The position numbers and the translations under genes are program-made. From contig OZ021732.1 of assembly GCA_963978545.1 (NCBI GenBank), positions 20,195,521 through 20,259,520 of the forward strand: a stretch of 64,000 nucleotides of DNA, written 5' to 3'. Position 1 is the first letter of the stretch; every line of letters begins with the position of its first letter. The notes beneath the pieces are model-generated. The model did no database searches, was not told the DNA's origin, and saw only the letters and a program-made list of their open reading frames with translations. Shown here piece after piece: positions 22,645 through 32,644 of this stretch. Source of the DNA: Linyphia triangularis. Lineage: Eukaryota > Arthropoda > Arachnida > Araneae > Linyphiidae.

Positions 22645-24085
22645 CCCTAATAACCATGTGACGAGTATGTGACGAAAAGCGATATCGCATAGAGATCACG
22701 CGATGTCACGGCGATATCACACAGGGGTCACATAGTCGTCCAATGTCCGTTTTAGAGGGGGTTTTGCGACGTAACTTTGTGATATCGCTGCGATATCGCT
22801 TTTCGTCACATTGTGACATTGGGGACGAATTTGCGATTTTTGCGATATCGCATTGTGATCTGTATGTGATCTTAGTGATTTTGGCGACATCCGTGTGATT
22901 TATGCGATCTTCGCAAAGAAAGCTTTGTCGCTGCGATATCGCTTTGTGACCTAAATGTGATCTTAGTGATTTTGGCAACATCCGTGTGATTTATGCGATC
23001 TTCGCAACGAAAGCTTTGTCGCTGCGATATCGCATTGTGATCTGTATGTGATCTTAGTGATTTTGGCGACATCCGTGTGATTTATGCGATCTTCGCAACG
23101 AAAGCTTTGTCGCTGCGATATCGCTTTGTGACCTAAATGTGATCTTAGTGATTTTGGCGACATCCGTGTGATTTATGCGATTTTCGCAACGAAAGTTTTG
23201 TCACCGCGATGTCACATTGTGATCTGTATGTGATCTCAGTGATTTTGGCGACATCCGTGTGATTTATGCGATTTCCGCAACGAAAGCTTTGTCACTGCGA
23301 TGTCACATTGTGATCTGTATGTGATCTTAGTGATTTTGGCGACATCCATGTGATTTATGCGATTTTCGCAACGAAAGCTTTGTCACTGCGATATCGCTTT
23401 GTGACCTAAATGTGATCTTAGTGATTTTGGCGACATCCGTGTGATTTATGCGATCTTCGCAACGAAAGCTTTGTCACTGCGATATCGCTTTGTGACCTAA
23501 ATGTGATCTTAGTGATTTTGGCGACATCCATGTGATTTATGCGATTTTCGCAACGAAAGATTTGTCGCTGCGATATCGCTTTGTGACCTAAATGTGATCT
23601 TAGTGATTTTGGCGACATCCGTGTGATTTATGCGATTTTCGCAACGAAAGCTTTGTCACTGCGATGTTACATTGTGATCTGTATGTGATCTTAGTAATTT
23701 TGGCGACATCCGTGCGATTTATACGATCTTTGCAACGAAAGCTTTGTCACTGCGATATCGCTTTGTGACCTAAATGTGATCGTAGTGATTTTGGCGACAT
23801 CCGTGTGATTTATGCGATCTTCGCAACGAAAGCTTTGTCGCTGCGATATCGCTTTGTGACCTAAATGTGATCTTAGTGATTTTGGCGACATCCGTGTGAT
23901 TTATGCGATCTTCGCAACGAAAGCTTTGTCGCTGCGATATCGCTTTGCGACCTAAATGTGATCTTAGTGATTTTGGCGACATCCGTGTGATTTATGCGAT
24001 TTTCGCAAAGAAAGCTTTGTCGCTGCGATGTCACATTGTGATCTTAGTGATTTTGGCGACATCTATGTGATTTTCACAACAAAAG
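22645..24085 (+). mobile_element. mobile element carrying an expanded 91-bp satellite
   Basis: The left end CCCTAATAACCATGTGACGA matches the end of the relative at 36846-36858 read inversely (CCCTACTAACCAT). Both have a subterminal stretch dense in GCGATATCGC, TGTGAC and CGTCAC words, then the 91-bp unit, which is single in the relative and repeated about 14 times here. The right end is not clearly defined. There is no coding capacity; the 66-91 codon minus-strand frames are shadows of the repeat. The class is unknown. Confidence 0.65.
22790..24070. repeat. 91-bp tandem satellite, about 14 units
   Basis: TTTTGGCGACATCCGTGTGA recurs every 91 bp from about 22870 to 24050. Each unit holds the palindrome GCGATATCGC or a variant, CGCAACGAAAGCTTTGTC and TGTGATCTTAGTGATT. 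Two unit types are interspersed: type A has CGCTTTGTGACCTAAATGTG and type B has CATTGTGATCTGTATGTG. The last unit is about 11 bp short. The 91-bp length is not a multiple of three, so the array encodes no continuous protein repeat. Confidence 0.97.
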
Positions 24086-24206
24086 CCTTGTTCCTGCAAC
24101 ATAATTATACAAAAAATTCACAATTAATTTTTTTTATCAACTACCTATATCTGTTTCAAGTACCTACTCTCACTATGAAGAGGCTCAGTATCTTTTCTTT
24201 ACGTCA

Positions 24207-24320
24207 AATATTTTCTAATACTATGGTAATATAATTTATACTATCAAGGCCAGTCATTACTTTAATGACTGGCCTTAATGGTATAATCATAGTGTTAGAA
24301 AATATTTGAATATTTTCTAT
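24207..24320. repeat. foldback hairpin beside the satellite
   Basis: The perfect core AAGGCCAGTCATTA-CTT-TAATGACTGGCCTT (24246-24276) is extended outward by imperfect arms, TTTCTAATACTATGGTAATA on the left against AATGGTATAATCATAGTGTT on the right. A further copy of the outer arm (TTAATGGTATAATAAATTAA then ATCATAGCATTAGAAAATAT) lies near 24358-24402. This may be a small foldback element or the far end of the satellite-bearing one. Confidence 0.8.
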
Positions 24321-24749
24321 AAGTATGAACTTTTCTAAACTTAATATACATGAACTTAATGGTATAATAAATTAAAGAATCATAGCATTAGAAAATATTT
24401 GTTCGTCTTCAACAAGACTTTGGGAAGTAAAAACTAGTCTCCTATATTAAAAACCAATGAAACAGTTAACTACCTAATTAGCCTTTAACCAAGAGAATTT
24501 ATCCATTCCAATAGATTTCTCAGCTAAATATATACCTTAAAAATAAGACAAAACATGACTAAATCTATTAAAGCACAATGTAATGTATCTCATACATCTC
24601 AATTTTTCTTTTAAACAGATTACAATGTTGTTTTGCCATTTTGTGCAAATCTTCCCCTTTATAAGTTTAGCATAAAAGAAAAATATAAATGGAAATATGC
24701 AATTAAAATGGAAATATGCAATTAAAATAAGAGTAAAAACATAAGAAAA

Positions 24750-24936
24750 ACATAAGAAGGTAATAAGTTTATTTTATTGAACACAAAGCAAACATATTCT
24801 TTGTTACACTAAATATTGCAGAATGTTTTTTCTTTCCGGCAAGGTATCTGTCAATCTGACTGTCAGGAATTATGCCACTTCCTTCAATGTAGTATTCTTT
24901 CTCCATGTTTCAGAGCATTAGGTGTAGGCTTTGGAC
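24750..24936 (-). CDS. possible terminal exon with polyadenylation signal
   Basis: On the minus strand a pyrimidine-rich tract ending TTTTAATTTTCTAG (24937 upward) could be a splice acceptor. The frame that follows reads PKPTPNALKHGERILH and stops at TGA (24884-24886). About 110-120 bases further on are two overlapping AATAAA signals (24768-24778). An alternative ATG frame starting MEKEYYIEGSG runs through the same block for 45 codons. I do not recognise either peptide. It could be the last exon of a small gene or of a non-coding RNA. Exon-like blocks upstream lie at 27082 and 27470. Confidence 0.25.
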
Positions 24937-24939
24937 CTA

Positions 24940-26561
24940 GAAAATTAAAAATAGGTTATTCTTAAATTTCAGTTTAAAATACACCATTTTTAAAATTGCC
25001 ACTCACAATGCAATTTTAAAAATCTAATGCAATTATAGCACAGAATGCTAGTTCATAAAAATAAACAGAAATTCTGTGCCAACTTTAAATATTCGTAACA
25101 AGGTTATAATAGTAATTAAAATGTGTAATGCCAACATAAATAATTGATAATTATACTCAATTCTGATATTGTTACAAGTGATTATTTACAGCTTTCATCA
25201 CTGTAATCCATTAATTACTAACAAATTTATTTGGAATAGTATGACTTACTACTTTCTGATTTTTTTTTCTTTTAAATCCTTTTTACCTTACCTTTGCAAA
25301 ACTAAAACTGATAATGGTATACCAATTAAAAAGCTAACACACCTCTGCGTCCAACAAATAGTTTATTTACAATTGCACATATTGCTATCTGTTTGACAAT
25401 TTTTATTTTTTTTGGTTTTTAATGAATATGCAGTAGGAAATATGTTAACTCGAGCTGGAAATGATCCTCTTTTCACCTGTGAGACTTAAAAGTACAAAAA
25501 AAAATAAAAAAATATAGTTTTAAAACAGTTTTTAATTTTAAACATTTCCCTCCATTATTTCTTAAAAAATATAACTTATATATTAAAAAAGTTCCATTGA
25601 ACTGAATAATGGATTCACAAGATACAACTTATCACTACACGACCAGATATCCGAGCCATGCCAAGTTCTGCCTTTCGAATCAAGGTTCAATACATCTCTT
25701 AGTAAAAGAATACAATACCTAATGCTGATATTTATGTCTATCTATGACTCACTCTGATAACAGAGGTTTTATCAGACTAGTACTTCCTAATTAGTGACAA
25801 AAAATATTTGTCCATTTTTAATTATTGCTAAAAAAATTGACTTGTTACTGAAAGTTGTTACGTCCAACAACCATTTGGGACCTCTAATTCCCCAAAATTG
25901 ATATTTGAGAACACTATTATTAAAAGCAATAAATTTGGCAACAGTAAGTGATTTTAAAATAATAAGGTAATTTGAGGGGCTTCAAACGACTGTTCGAAGA
26001 AGATGCTTGCTATACCTTTTGTTACTTTTAGAGTTTTGCAACAAAAGATAAAATAAAAAATTATAGCGTGCTTTTATTTTACTATCTAATTGTCTATCAT
26101 TAGGAATTTTATACAAAAACTAGTTATATCACAGAATAACTAGACAACTGTTATAACTAATTATTTCACAATTTAACCTCTATGATATGTTGTTTCAAAC
26201 TTTGCAAGTAAGTAAGGCGATAAACTTTAAAGTAAGTACTCCAGTCTTTATATAGAAAAACTAATTTCACTTTCATACATAGACAATAACACACGCATAA
26301 CATATATGGTCAATTAGAGAAGAGAATTCAGAAGCTAAAAAAAAAAAAAAAAAAAAACATCCTCAGGCTTAACTTTTTCCTTAGTGGCATTATTGTATTT
26401 CTTCTAAATCAATTACATTTCATAGAAGATATATCTGAAGACTACAATTTCTTGAAATTTGAAAGAAATTAATGCTGTTATGTTCAATTAGTATTGCAAA
26501 ATGTTGACAGCAGCCATACTTCACCATGGATTCTTGCTTCATGGATTACGTAAATATTTTG

Positions 26562-26598
<37 letters not shown>

Positions 26599-27080
26599 AA
26601 CAAAATAAAATGAAAAACGGCAGAAATTTGGAATTGTACCATGGGGCAACTTTTTAACCTATTAGCATATGTACTGGTAATTTGTTGTATTTCTATAGCT
26701 TTGATGTTTTTGATTTTACATTTGTAATTTCATTTTTTTCCTTTTGTTATGTATATACATACATATATATACATACCTATATATATACATACACACATAT
26801 ATAATATATACATATACACATATATATATACATATATAGTAATTTCAAAACTATAAAGAATTTAAATTTACATATTTTTAGTTAAAAATTAATATTGTGC
26901 ATGGATAGTCAATGGAATTGAAGCTTATGACTCAAATATATTTGAACCATAAGTAATTTTTATGCACACTTTTCCTGCGCAAAAATTATAAAATGAGTAA
27001 AACTACATGAACAATAATGGCATTTTTCATTTAAAAAATTTTAGCCAGAAAACTAGTTTTGCTATCAAAAGAGTAATTTA
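24940..27080. other. AT-rich stretch, possible intron, with microsatellites
   Basis: Contains a poly-A run near 26338, a (TA)n tract at about 26564-26596 and a mixed TA/CA microsatellite at about 26745-26840. A degenerate, tRNA-like word (CCTTTCGAATCAAGGTTC near 25671) may be an eroded SINE. No gene seen. Confidence 0.4.
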
Positions 27081-27081
27081 C

Positions 27082-27260
27082 CTGTTGACTATCATAATCG
27101 TCTTCAGCTCTACGTCATTGACCAGGAAAGTCTTGCTTCACCCATCTGGTTTAGCAGGCTCTTGTTCCATGTCAGATCAGTGTTGGTTTGTCTTCTCCAT
27201 GAACCATCAACTAAATTCTCCCCAAAGGTGCTTTTGAGAAACTTTCTTTCAAATATGGCA
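27082..27260 (-). other. possible 5' exon of a minus-strand transcript
   Basis: On the minus strand the block ends GTCAACAG|GTAAAT, a good splice donor (exon edge at 27082). GACATGG at 27167-27173 gives an ATG in good context reading MEQEPAKPDG, then a TGA (27138-27140), then SKTFLVNDVELKTIMIVN in the same frame up to the donor. The stop means this is not an intact coding exon. It could be a pseudo-exon, an untranslated exon or a sequencing variant. Confidence 0.2.
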
Positions 27261-27469
27261 AGGACCTATTGACTACAAAATAGTAAAAATTAGTTGACTG
27301 ACTTTTTGGATAACAGATCATTTATATGATAAAATGTTGTACCAGCGTCATAACAGCCGTATGAAACCAGGAAAGAATGCTATTAAACACAAAACTATAG
27401 ATATTTTATATCTCAGGTTTTACAAATAACCTTACTTAAGAGTAATATTACACTTAAGTAGGTCTGATC

Positions 27470-27619
27470 CTAAAGCTTAGAAAAAGTCATACACTTTGAA
27501 TTGATGATCATTAACACAAGATGAAACATTTTGAATAGTGAATTTTCATCTTCGGTCATTACAGCTTCACATGTAGCTCGGATAACCAGCAAGGCACTCT
27601 TACCAAAATATGATGATTG
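27470..27619 (-). other. exon-like open block on the minus strand
   Basis: A pyrimidine-rich acceptor-like ...TTTATCTTAG precedes a 49-codon frame containing KSALLVIRATCEAVMTEDEN, which stops at 27470-27472. Amino-acid composition is more protein-like than that of chance frames nearby. I do not recognise it. No donor is obvious, so it may be a terminal exon of another transcript or chance. Confidence 0.18.
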
Positions 27620-27909
27620 CTAAGATAAATTCAAAAAGGAAATAAGATATATGTTTGAATTAAACTAGAGATGATGTCTTGACTAAGCTGCAGTACGCTT
27701 ATCGGATAACAGAAGAAGAGGTAAAATTATGCCTTGTTTAATAGCACACAAGACATAATAATGTACAACCTCAAAAAACAATTACCATATTTTTTATGGC
27801 ATCACAATGTAAAAAAACAAAAACAAGCTATTTCAATATGTTTATATATTCAATTATATTTAAATGCTTAAGTTTATGTTCTGTGCTTGGTCACCAGATT
27901 TATTTGATT

Positions 27910-27938
27910 GTAGACACATACCGTGGGTATGTGTCTAC
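27910..27938. repeat. perfect 13-bp hairpin at the left edge of the Tc1-like element
   Basis: GTAGACACATACC-GTG-GGTATGTGTCTAC. The last base of the right arm is the first base of the Tc1-like element, so the palindrome spans the TA target. Confidence 0.9.
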
Positions 27939-28120
27939 AGTCTCAGTACGGAAGCCAAAGTTACAAATAAATTAACATAATTTCTACTCCTTTGCTTCAT
28001 ATCTTCAATAACTATTGAAATTATGTTTAATTTGGTTCTTTAAAATAAGTTTAAAATAAATGTCGGTTTTTACAAAACGCAGCAAGTATTTAAATTGAAA
28101 TACTTTGGAGATATTGCTTA

Positions 28121-28450
28121 AGTCGCACATGGGTTAAAAATTTATAAAAATATTGAAGGGACATCTCAAACGGTGAGAAATATTATAAAAATAGCGGGTC
28201 TGAATGAACTTTCAGCCCGTAAGAATCCTTAAATAAGTACCTGTAACAGAAAAAAGCGCCTTGAGTTTGCAAAAAAAGCATGCAAGTTATCAGTTATCTT
28301 TTTGTGAATCAGTTCTTTTTAATGATGAATTAAAATTTAATATCCAAGGGTCAGATAATCGAGTTATGGTCTGGATAAAACCAAATCAACAAATGTTAAT
28401 TTAGAATTTATGTGGAACTGTCAAACACAATGTATCTTGAAATTTAAACA
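28121..28450 (+). pseudogene. Tc1-like transposase fragment, central part
   Basis: The plus strand reads VAHGLK, then GTSQTVRNIIKIAGLNELSA (second helix-turn-helix region), a stop, KKRLEFAKKA, then NDELKFNIQGSDNRVMVW. The last matches the start of the DDE catalytic core of Tc1 transposases, where the family normally has S-D-E followed by F...G. The piece stops before the later catalytic acidic residues. Several in-frame stops and shifts are present. A TIR abuts VAHGLK directly, so the DNA-binding N-terminus has been lost from this half. Confidence 0.85.
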
Positions 28451-28514
28451 CAAAATCTTGTAACAAATGCACAAAAATTGTCTCTTGAGAATTCTTTTCA
28501 ATGTTTTTTTGTCA

Positions 28515-28840
28515 ATTTTTAAGCCATGTGCGACTTGAGGTGCACTTATTTGCGGATTATCTTGAACCTTATTATAGGATATTTCTTTTAAGCAAGCTTT
28601 TTAGCTTTGAAGATCTTCCGGATCGATCTCTATCCTCAAAAGTTTGAAGCTCATGGTGTCTTTTAATAATATATTGTACTATAGGCTTCAATATATAAAA
28701 GATTTCCCCAATTTTTTTTATAGATAATCCATAATTTCATAACTGAATCGCCAACTGACAACTAGTTTTCGAAACTCCATTTTAAGACGATCAGCTACGA
28801 GGTAAAATTAAACAATTGCTGCTATCATGTCTTCAAGGCA
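28515..28840 (-). pseudogene. Tc1-like transposase fragment, N-terminal part
   Basis: The minus strand reads VQYIIKRHHELQTFEDRDRS, GRSSKL, then, with shifts, QDNPQISAPQVAHGLK. This is the N-terminal paired-type DNA-binding region and the GRP-like linker of Tc1 transposases. It ends at VAHGLK (about 28518-28537), the same six residues with which the plus-strand piece begins, so the two halves meet as an inverted junction. Confidence 0.82.
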
Positions 28841-29140
28841 CTTGCGTACACTTCATATTTTAAAAATTTACTGCAAATCTGTTGTGGAAGACTTCAGAAT
28901 TAATTTTCATATTGCATACTGAAACATTTTTTGTATGGCAGTTAGCAACATTTCCTAAATATTTCAATTTAAATACTTGCTGCATTTTGTAAAAACAGGC
29001 ATTTACTATAAAATTATTTTAAAGAATCAAATGAAACATATTTCAGTAGTTACTGGTGATATGAAGCAAAAGATTAGAAATTATGCTAATTTATTTGCAA
29101 CTTTGACTTCCGTATGGAGACTTTTTTTTTATACCTACTG

Positions 29141-29490
29141 TATGTTAGTCCATTACTATGATTTTGTTTGTCCATTACCACTTACTCTTTCATTCTATAC
29201 ATCATTTATTTATTTTACATTATATAATTCACGGACTTTTAAAATTTTTGAATGAACAAAAGAACTATGTTCTTTTTCAGTTAGTCCGTTACCTTGACTT
29301 TATAACCAAATTGTGCACTCTAATTAAATGGCAACAAATTCTAATACCCAGAATAAGAATCATGTACCCTTCAAATATTTATATAAGTGCCATTTTCTGT
29401 CAAAATTAAAAATCTTTCCTTAGTGGGTTTGTATTTGTGTTAAAATAACACTAGAATGTTAGTCCGTTATCATGGAATTGCCCTATATAT
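29141..29490. repeat. three copies of a GTTAGTCCRTTAC word
   Basis: GTTAGTCCATTACTATGATTTT (29144), GTTAGTCCGTTACCTTGACTTT (29280) and GTTAGTCCGTTATCATGG (29459) are in the same orientation. They may be the remains of a dispersed element or degenerate tandem. No coding. Confidence 0.45.
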
Positions 29491-29963
29491 ATGGCGTCAC
29501 TTACTTGGTAAATCACAATTGGCCCGTGAATATTTCCTTCGTCAATGTTTACCTTTTCGACAATAAACACTGCTTTAATTTGAATTATGATTCAGCAACT
29601 ATAACCTTCTTTCAACTAAATTTATTTTTAAAATTGTGTTAATAACATTTGACGATGGCTTCGAATAGAAGTTATGTGTTCAAAAGACAACTTAAAGGCA
29701 AAACCATTAAACATCATTGTTAAAACAATTCTCAGGAATGTACTTTACAATAATATTAATATTCATGTTACTAGAGTTTCCTGTCAAAAATCTTAATCAT
29801 AAATTTGTATATATAATTACTTTATTTGACCTTGAATAATTTTATTTCAGTTTTTACACATAACTTACATAAAATTAGTACATATATTGGGTTTGCATAT
29901 AAAATATTAAGACATTTTTTCGAGGGGTAATATATTCTAACAATATTATAAGGTGAACCTACC

Positions 29964-30210
29964 AGTAATTGACCATTTAGTGCAAGTTTCTACACATTTA
30001 ATTTTTTTTCTTAAAAAAATTATTAACGGAATGTTATGAAAACTTCCCAAAATATAAATTGATTAATGAAGCTCAATAATAAATTAACATGGTGTACCAG
30101 TCCTTTTTACAATTTAAAATATCATCAGAATTTCTTACCAAAAGCAATTTTGCCAGTAATTGACCAAGTAGACATTAGTAATTGACCACAGCCATGCTAG
30201 TAATTGACCA
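29964..30210. repeat. AGTAATTGACCA motif, four copies, three on a 22-bp period
   Basis: AGTAATTGACCA occurs at 29964-29975, 30155-30166, 30177-30188 and 30199-30210. The last three are spaced exactly 22 bp, with unrelated 10-bp spacers between them. The first lies about 190 bp upstream. Confidence 0.9.
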
Positions 30211-30214
30211 CTTC

Positions 30215-31115
30215 CTTTTCCAGAAAAAAACCAAAAGTTAATTGTTAAATTCTGTTATAAAATGCTCTAATATTCATAAATTAACTATTAAATGAATTAA
30301 AAAAAGAAAGTAAAAAGAAATATAATCAATTTTAATCCACGAAAATAAGGGAACATCAGTGTAAAATATAGTATGAGGGTTTTCAAAGTTAGTTATACTG
30401 GTAGATAATTATGCATATTTTATTCAAAAAATTAAAAGAAAATAAAAATAATATAGAAAAGACTATCCAATCCTATACTTTCAATTCTGAATAAATTTAG
30501 ATGAAAAGAATCAAATGTAGAGGATATTATTTCTTGAATAATTTCAAAATCATCCGTTTTTCAAATGGAAATCATTTTCTTGCATTGGCATTTATCCAAT
30601 TACATAGAAGAGTTTCTCCAGAGTAACAAGTTGTTTTCTCGCCAACGTCGAACAAGGTAATTTTGATTGCAAAATAAAAAAAAGAGCATTGAGCAGAACT
30701 TTTTGTGTTTATGGCCTTTTCGAAACATTTAGAATTGAATAAAAAAATTTTAAATGCGGGAATCGTCCATTGGACATACAACAACTGCAAAAATTAAGGA
30801 CTTTTAAGGACATATAAGCATTTTTAAGGCCTTGAGAAAAAGTTCAAAAATATTAAGCACTTTTAATGACCTTGTTGTAGAATTGTGAAGTTCTTTTGTC
30901 CTCAGAGTTATGTTTAATTAATATTCATTTTCCAGATACCTACAGAAAATACTTAGGCCAGTAGAAGATTATTATATACATAAACAGAATGTTTCAGCTT
31001 CTAGTTAAGCAAGTTTCAATATTGTCATGGCAAATAAAGAATACAATAACAGCAAACCAGGATAATGATGCTTGTTATATTATTTTAATTACAACTTGAA
31101 TAAATAAGTTTAATT
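30215..31115. other. AT-rich spacer
   Basis: A 72-codon minus-strand frame (30572-30790) is unrecognised. Short echoes of AAGGACTTTTAAGGACAT lie near 30796. Nothing else supported. Confidence 0.45.
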
Positions 31116-31117
31116 GA

Positions 31118-31480
31118 CGCTTATTGACGAGTGTGATTGCTCACGTCAAATAATTTACCGAGTTAGAAAAAGTATTTTCCCACGTGTTGCATACAATATA
31201 TTTTATAATTACGCGCAAGAAATATTTTCAATCCGTATATTTATTAATGTTGGCAACTCCAGTCAATGAATTTCTTCTAAAAATGTGTCATTTCAATGCA
31301 ATGTCAAGACTATATAATATTTGAGCACGAGGCGTGCAAGAAAATACTTTTTTTTCACTGGTCTCATGTATTGCTTTCAACAAAAATTTAATTTTCTAAA
31401 AACAATTTATAAAAAGTTATTATAATAGCAATTTGAAGTTAAATAATAAAAAATATGAATAAATTACCTTACCCAATTCG
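31118..31480. repeat. direct repeat E, copy 1
   Basis: Matches 32268-32640 in the same orientation. Shared blocks include CAAATAATTT, AAAAAGTATTTTCCCACGTG, TTGCATACA, GGCAACTCCAGTCAATGAAT and CTATATAATATTTGAGCAC. The copies are clearly diverged. Spacing is about 1,150 bp. They may be two copies of one dispersed element or an old segmental duplication. Confidence 0.88.
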
Positions 31481-31484
31481 AAAA

Positions 31485-32265
31485 TGCATAACATATAACA
31501 TTCAACCCAATGTGTTTGGGTAGTGAACCAGAATATTGCCATTACATTTATTTAAAAGTAAGATAATTTATATTCTGACGTCCTATATAGTTGCTTGGAA
31601 GACAGATTAATAAAATAAACGTTTTTGATTGGTTTAAAATTCGAATATGTTTTAAAGCTGTATTTTTCATTAGTTGTTTTGAATACATTGGAATTACCAG
31701 ATGCTTCTAAAGATTTTCTTTTATCATGGAATGAAAAATTTTACTTCTTAATTAATTTACAAATATATGATTTTACGCGCATTCCATTTCTTTTTTTCTT
31801 TCTTTTTTTCAATTATGTGTTGTATATTTTCTTTATTGAAATGCTGAGTTATATAACAAATTGTAAAACTCGTTTCAATGGAATGCATTCACGTTCATTA
31901 TTAAACGTAAATATATAATTTCGGAAATTTGCAAGTAGAACATAAGCTCACACAATGAATTTATTTTCTGAATACAGCACGATATTCTTTTAAATACTGT
32001 AGAGCAGCATAACCTCTAACTTTTAGAGACGAGCGGTATGAGTTATGTTGAAGTTTTTTGTGGACCGCAGATTTTTACCGAATATGCCAATACATATTAC
32101 TTTTACTGTGTATGTTCAAGATCACAAATGTAATTATTGGTATAGAATAGATCCAACAATAAAAATATTTTTGAAAAATGGAAAAAATAATGAACTTTTT
32201 ACTATCTCGAAAAATAGTTATTTATGCAACTATACTTGGGAATATAATACTTTTTCAATCGAGGT
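31485..32265. other. spacer between the two direct repeats E
   Basis: AT-rich, with 97- and 82-codon plus-strand frames (31625-31918 and 32045-32293) rich in F, I, Y, N and K. I see no motif. A coding element between terminal direct repeats would be the exciting reading, but nothing supports it. Confidence 0.4.
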
Positions 32266-32267
32266 AA

Positions 32268-32640
32268 AATGCTTGTTAGCGCAAATCAAATAATTTAAAG
32301 AGTTTGAAAAAGTATTTTCCCACGTGTTGCATACACTATTTTTTGTAATTACGAGCAAAAAATATTTTTAATACATATATTTGTTAATGCTGGCAACTCC
32401 AGTCAATGAATTTCTTCTGAAAATATATTTTTCAATACCCAAACCTATATAATATTTGAGCACTAGGCTTGCGAGAGAGTATTTTTTCACATTAGTGCGA
32501 AAAAGTGCTACTTTCGCCACGATTTTTTATTCAAAATTATTATAAAAAGTTTTATTTTTTGCACGTTGTTATAAAAGTAATTGATATTTGATTTTTTTTT
32601 AATAATTAAAAAAATATTTTCGTTATACTACCTTAAATTA
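32268..32640. repeat. direct repeat E, copy 2
   Basis: Second copy of the 31118-31480 repeat. Similarity is strongest over the first 230 bp and fades into T-rich sequence. Confidence 0.85.
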
Positions 32641-32644
32641 AAAT

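Larger units (their letters stand above)
27938..29140. mobile_element. rearranged Tc1-like transposon with TIRs of about 200 bp
   Basis: The left end is TA|CAGTCTCAGTACGGAAG and the right end, read inversely, is TA|CAGTAGGTATAAAAAAAAAG then CTCCATACGGAAG. The left end lacks about 17 bp of the right one. The arms then align for about 200 bp (27938-28120 with 28925-29140), sharing ATAAATTA(A/G)CATAATTTCT and GCAGCAAGTATTTAAATTGA. Flanking TA dinucleotides and CAGT ends fit the Tc1/mariner superfamily. The transposase inside is in two head-to-head pieces, so the copy is inactive. Confidence 0.9.

Noticed and set aside
22706..23982. Series of 66-91 codon minus-strand frames with near-identical peptides (SPKSLRSH, SQRQSFRCED)
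   Set aside because: They are translations of the 91-bp satellite in all three frames. The unit length is not a multiple of three, so no repeat protein is encoded.
22790..24070. Regular direct repeats considered as a CRISPR array
   Set aside because: The units are contiguous and nearly identical throughout, with no unique spacers, and the DNA is eukaryotic.
31625..32293. Possible coding region between direct repeats E, hinting at an LTR element
   Set aside because: No reverse transcriptase, protease, integrase or gag-like motif, no TG...CA ends and no target duplication seen.
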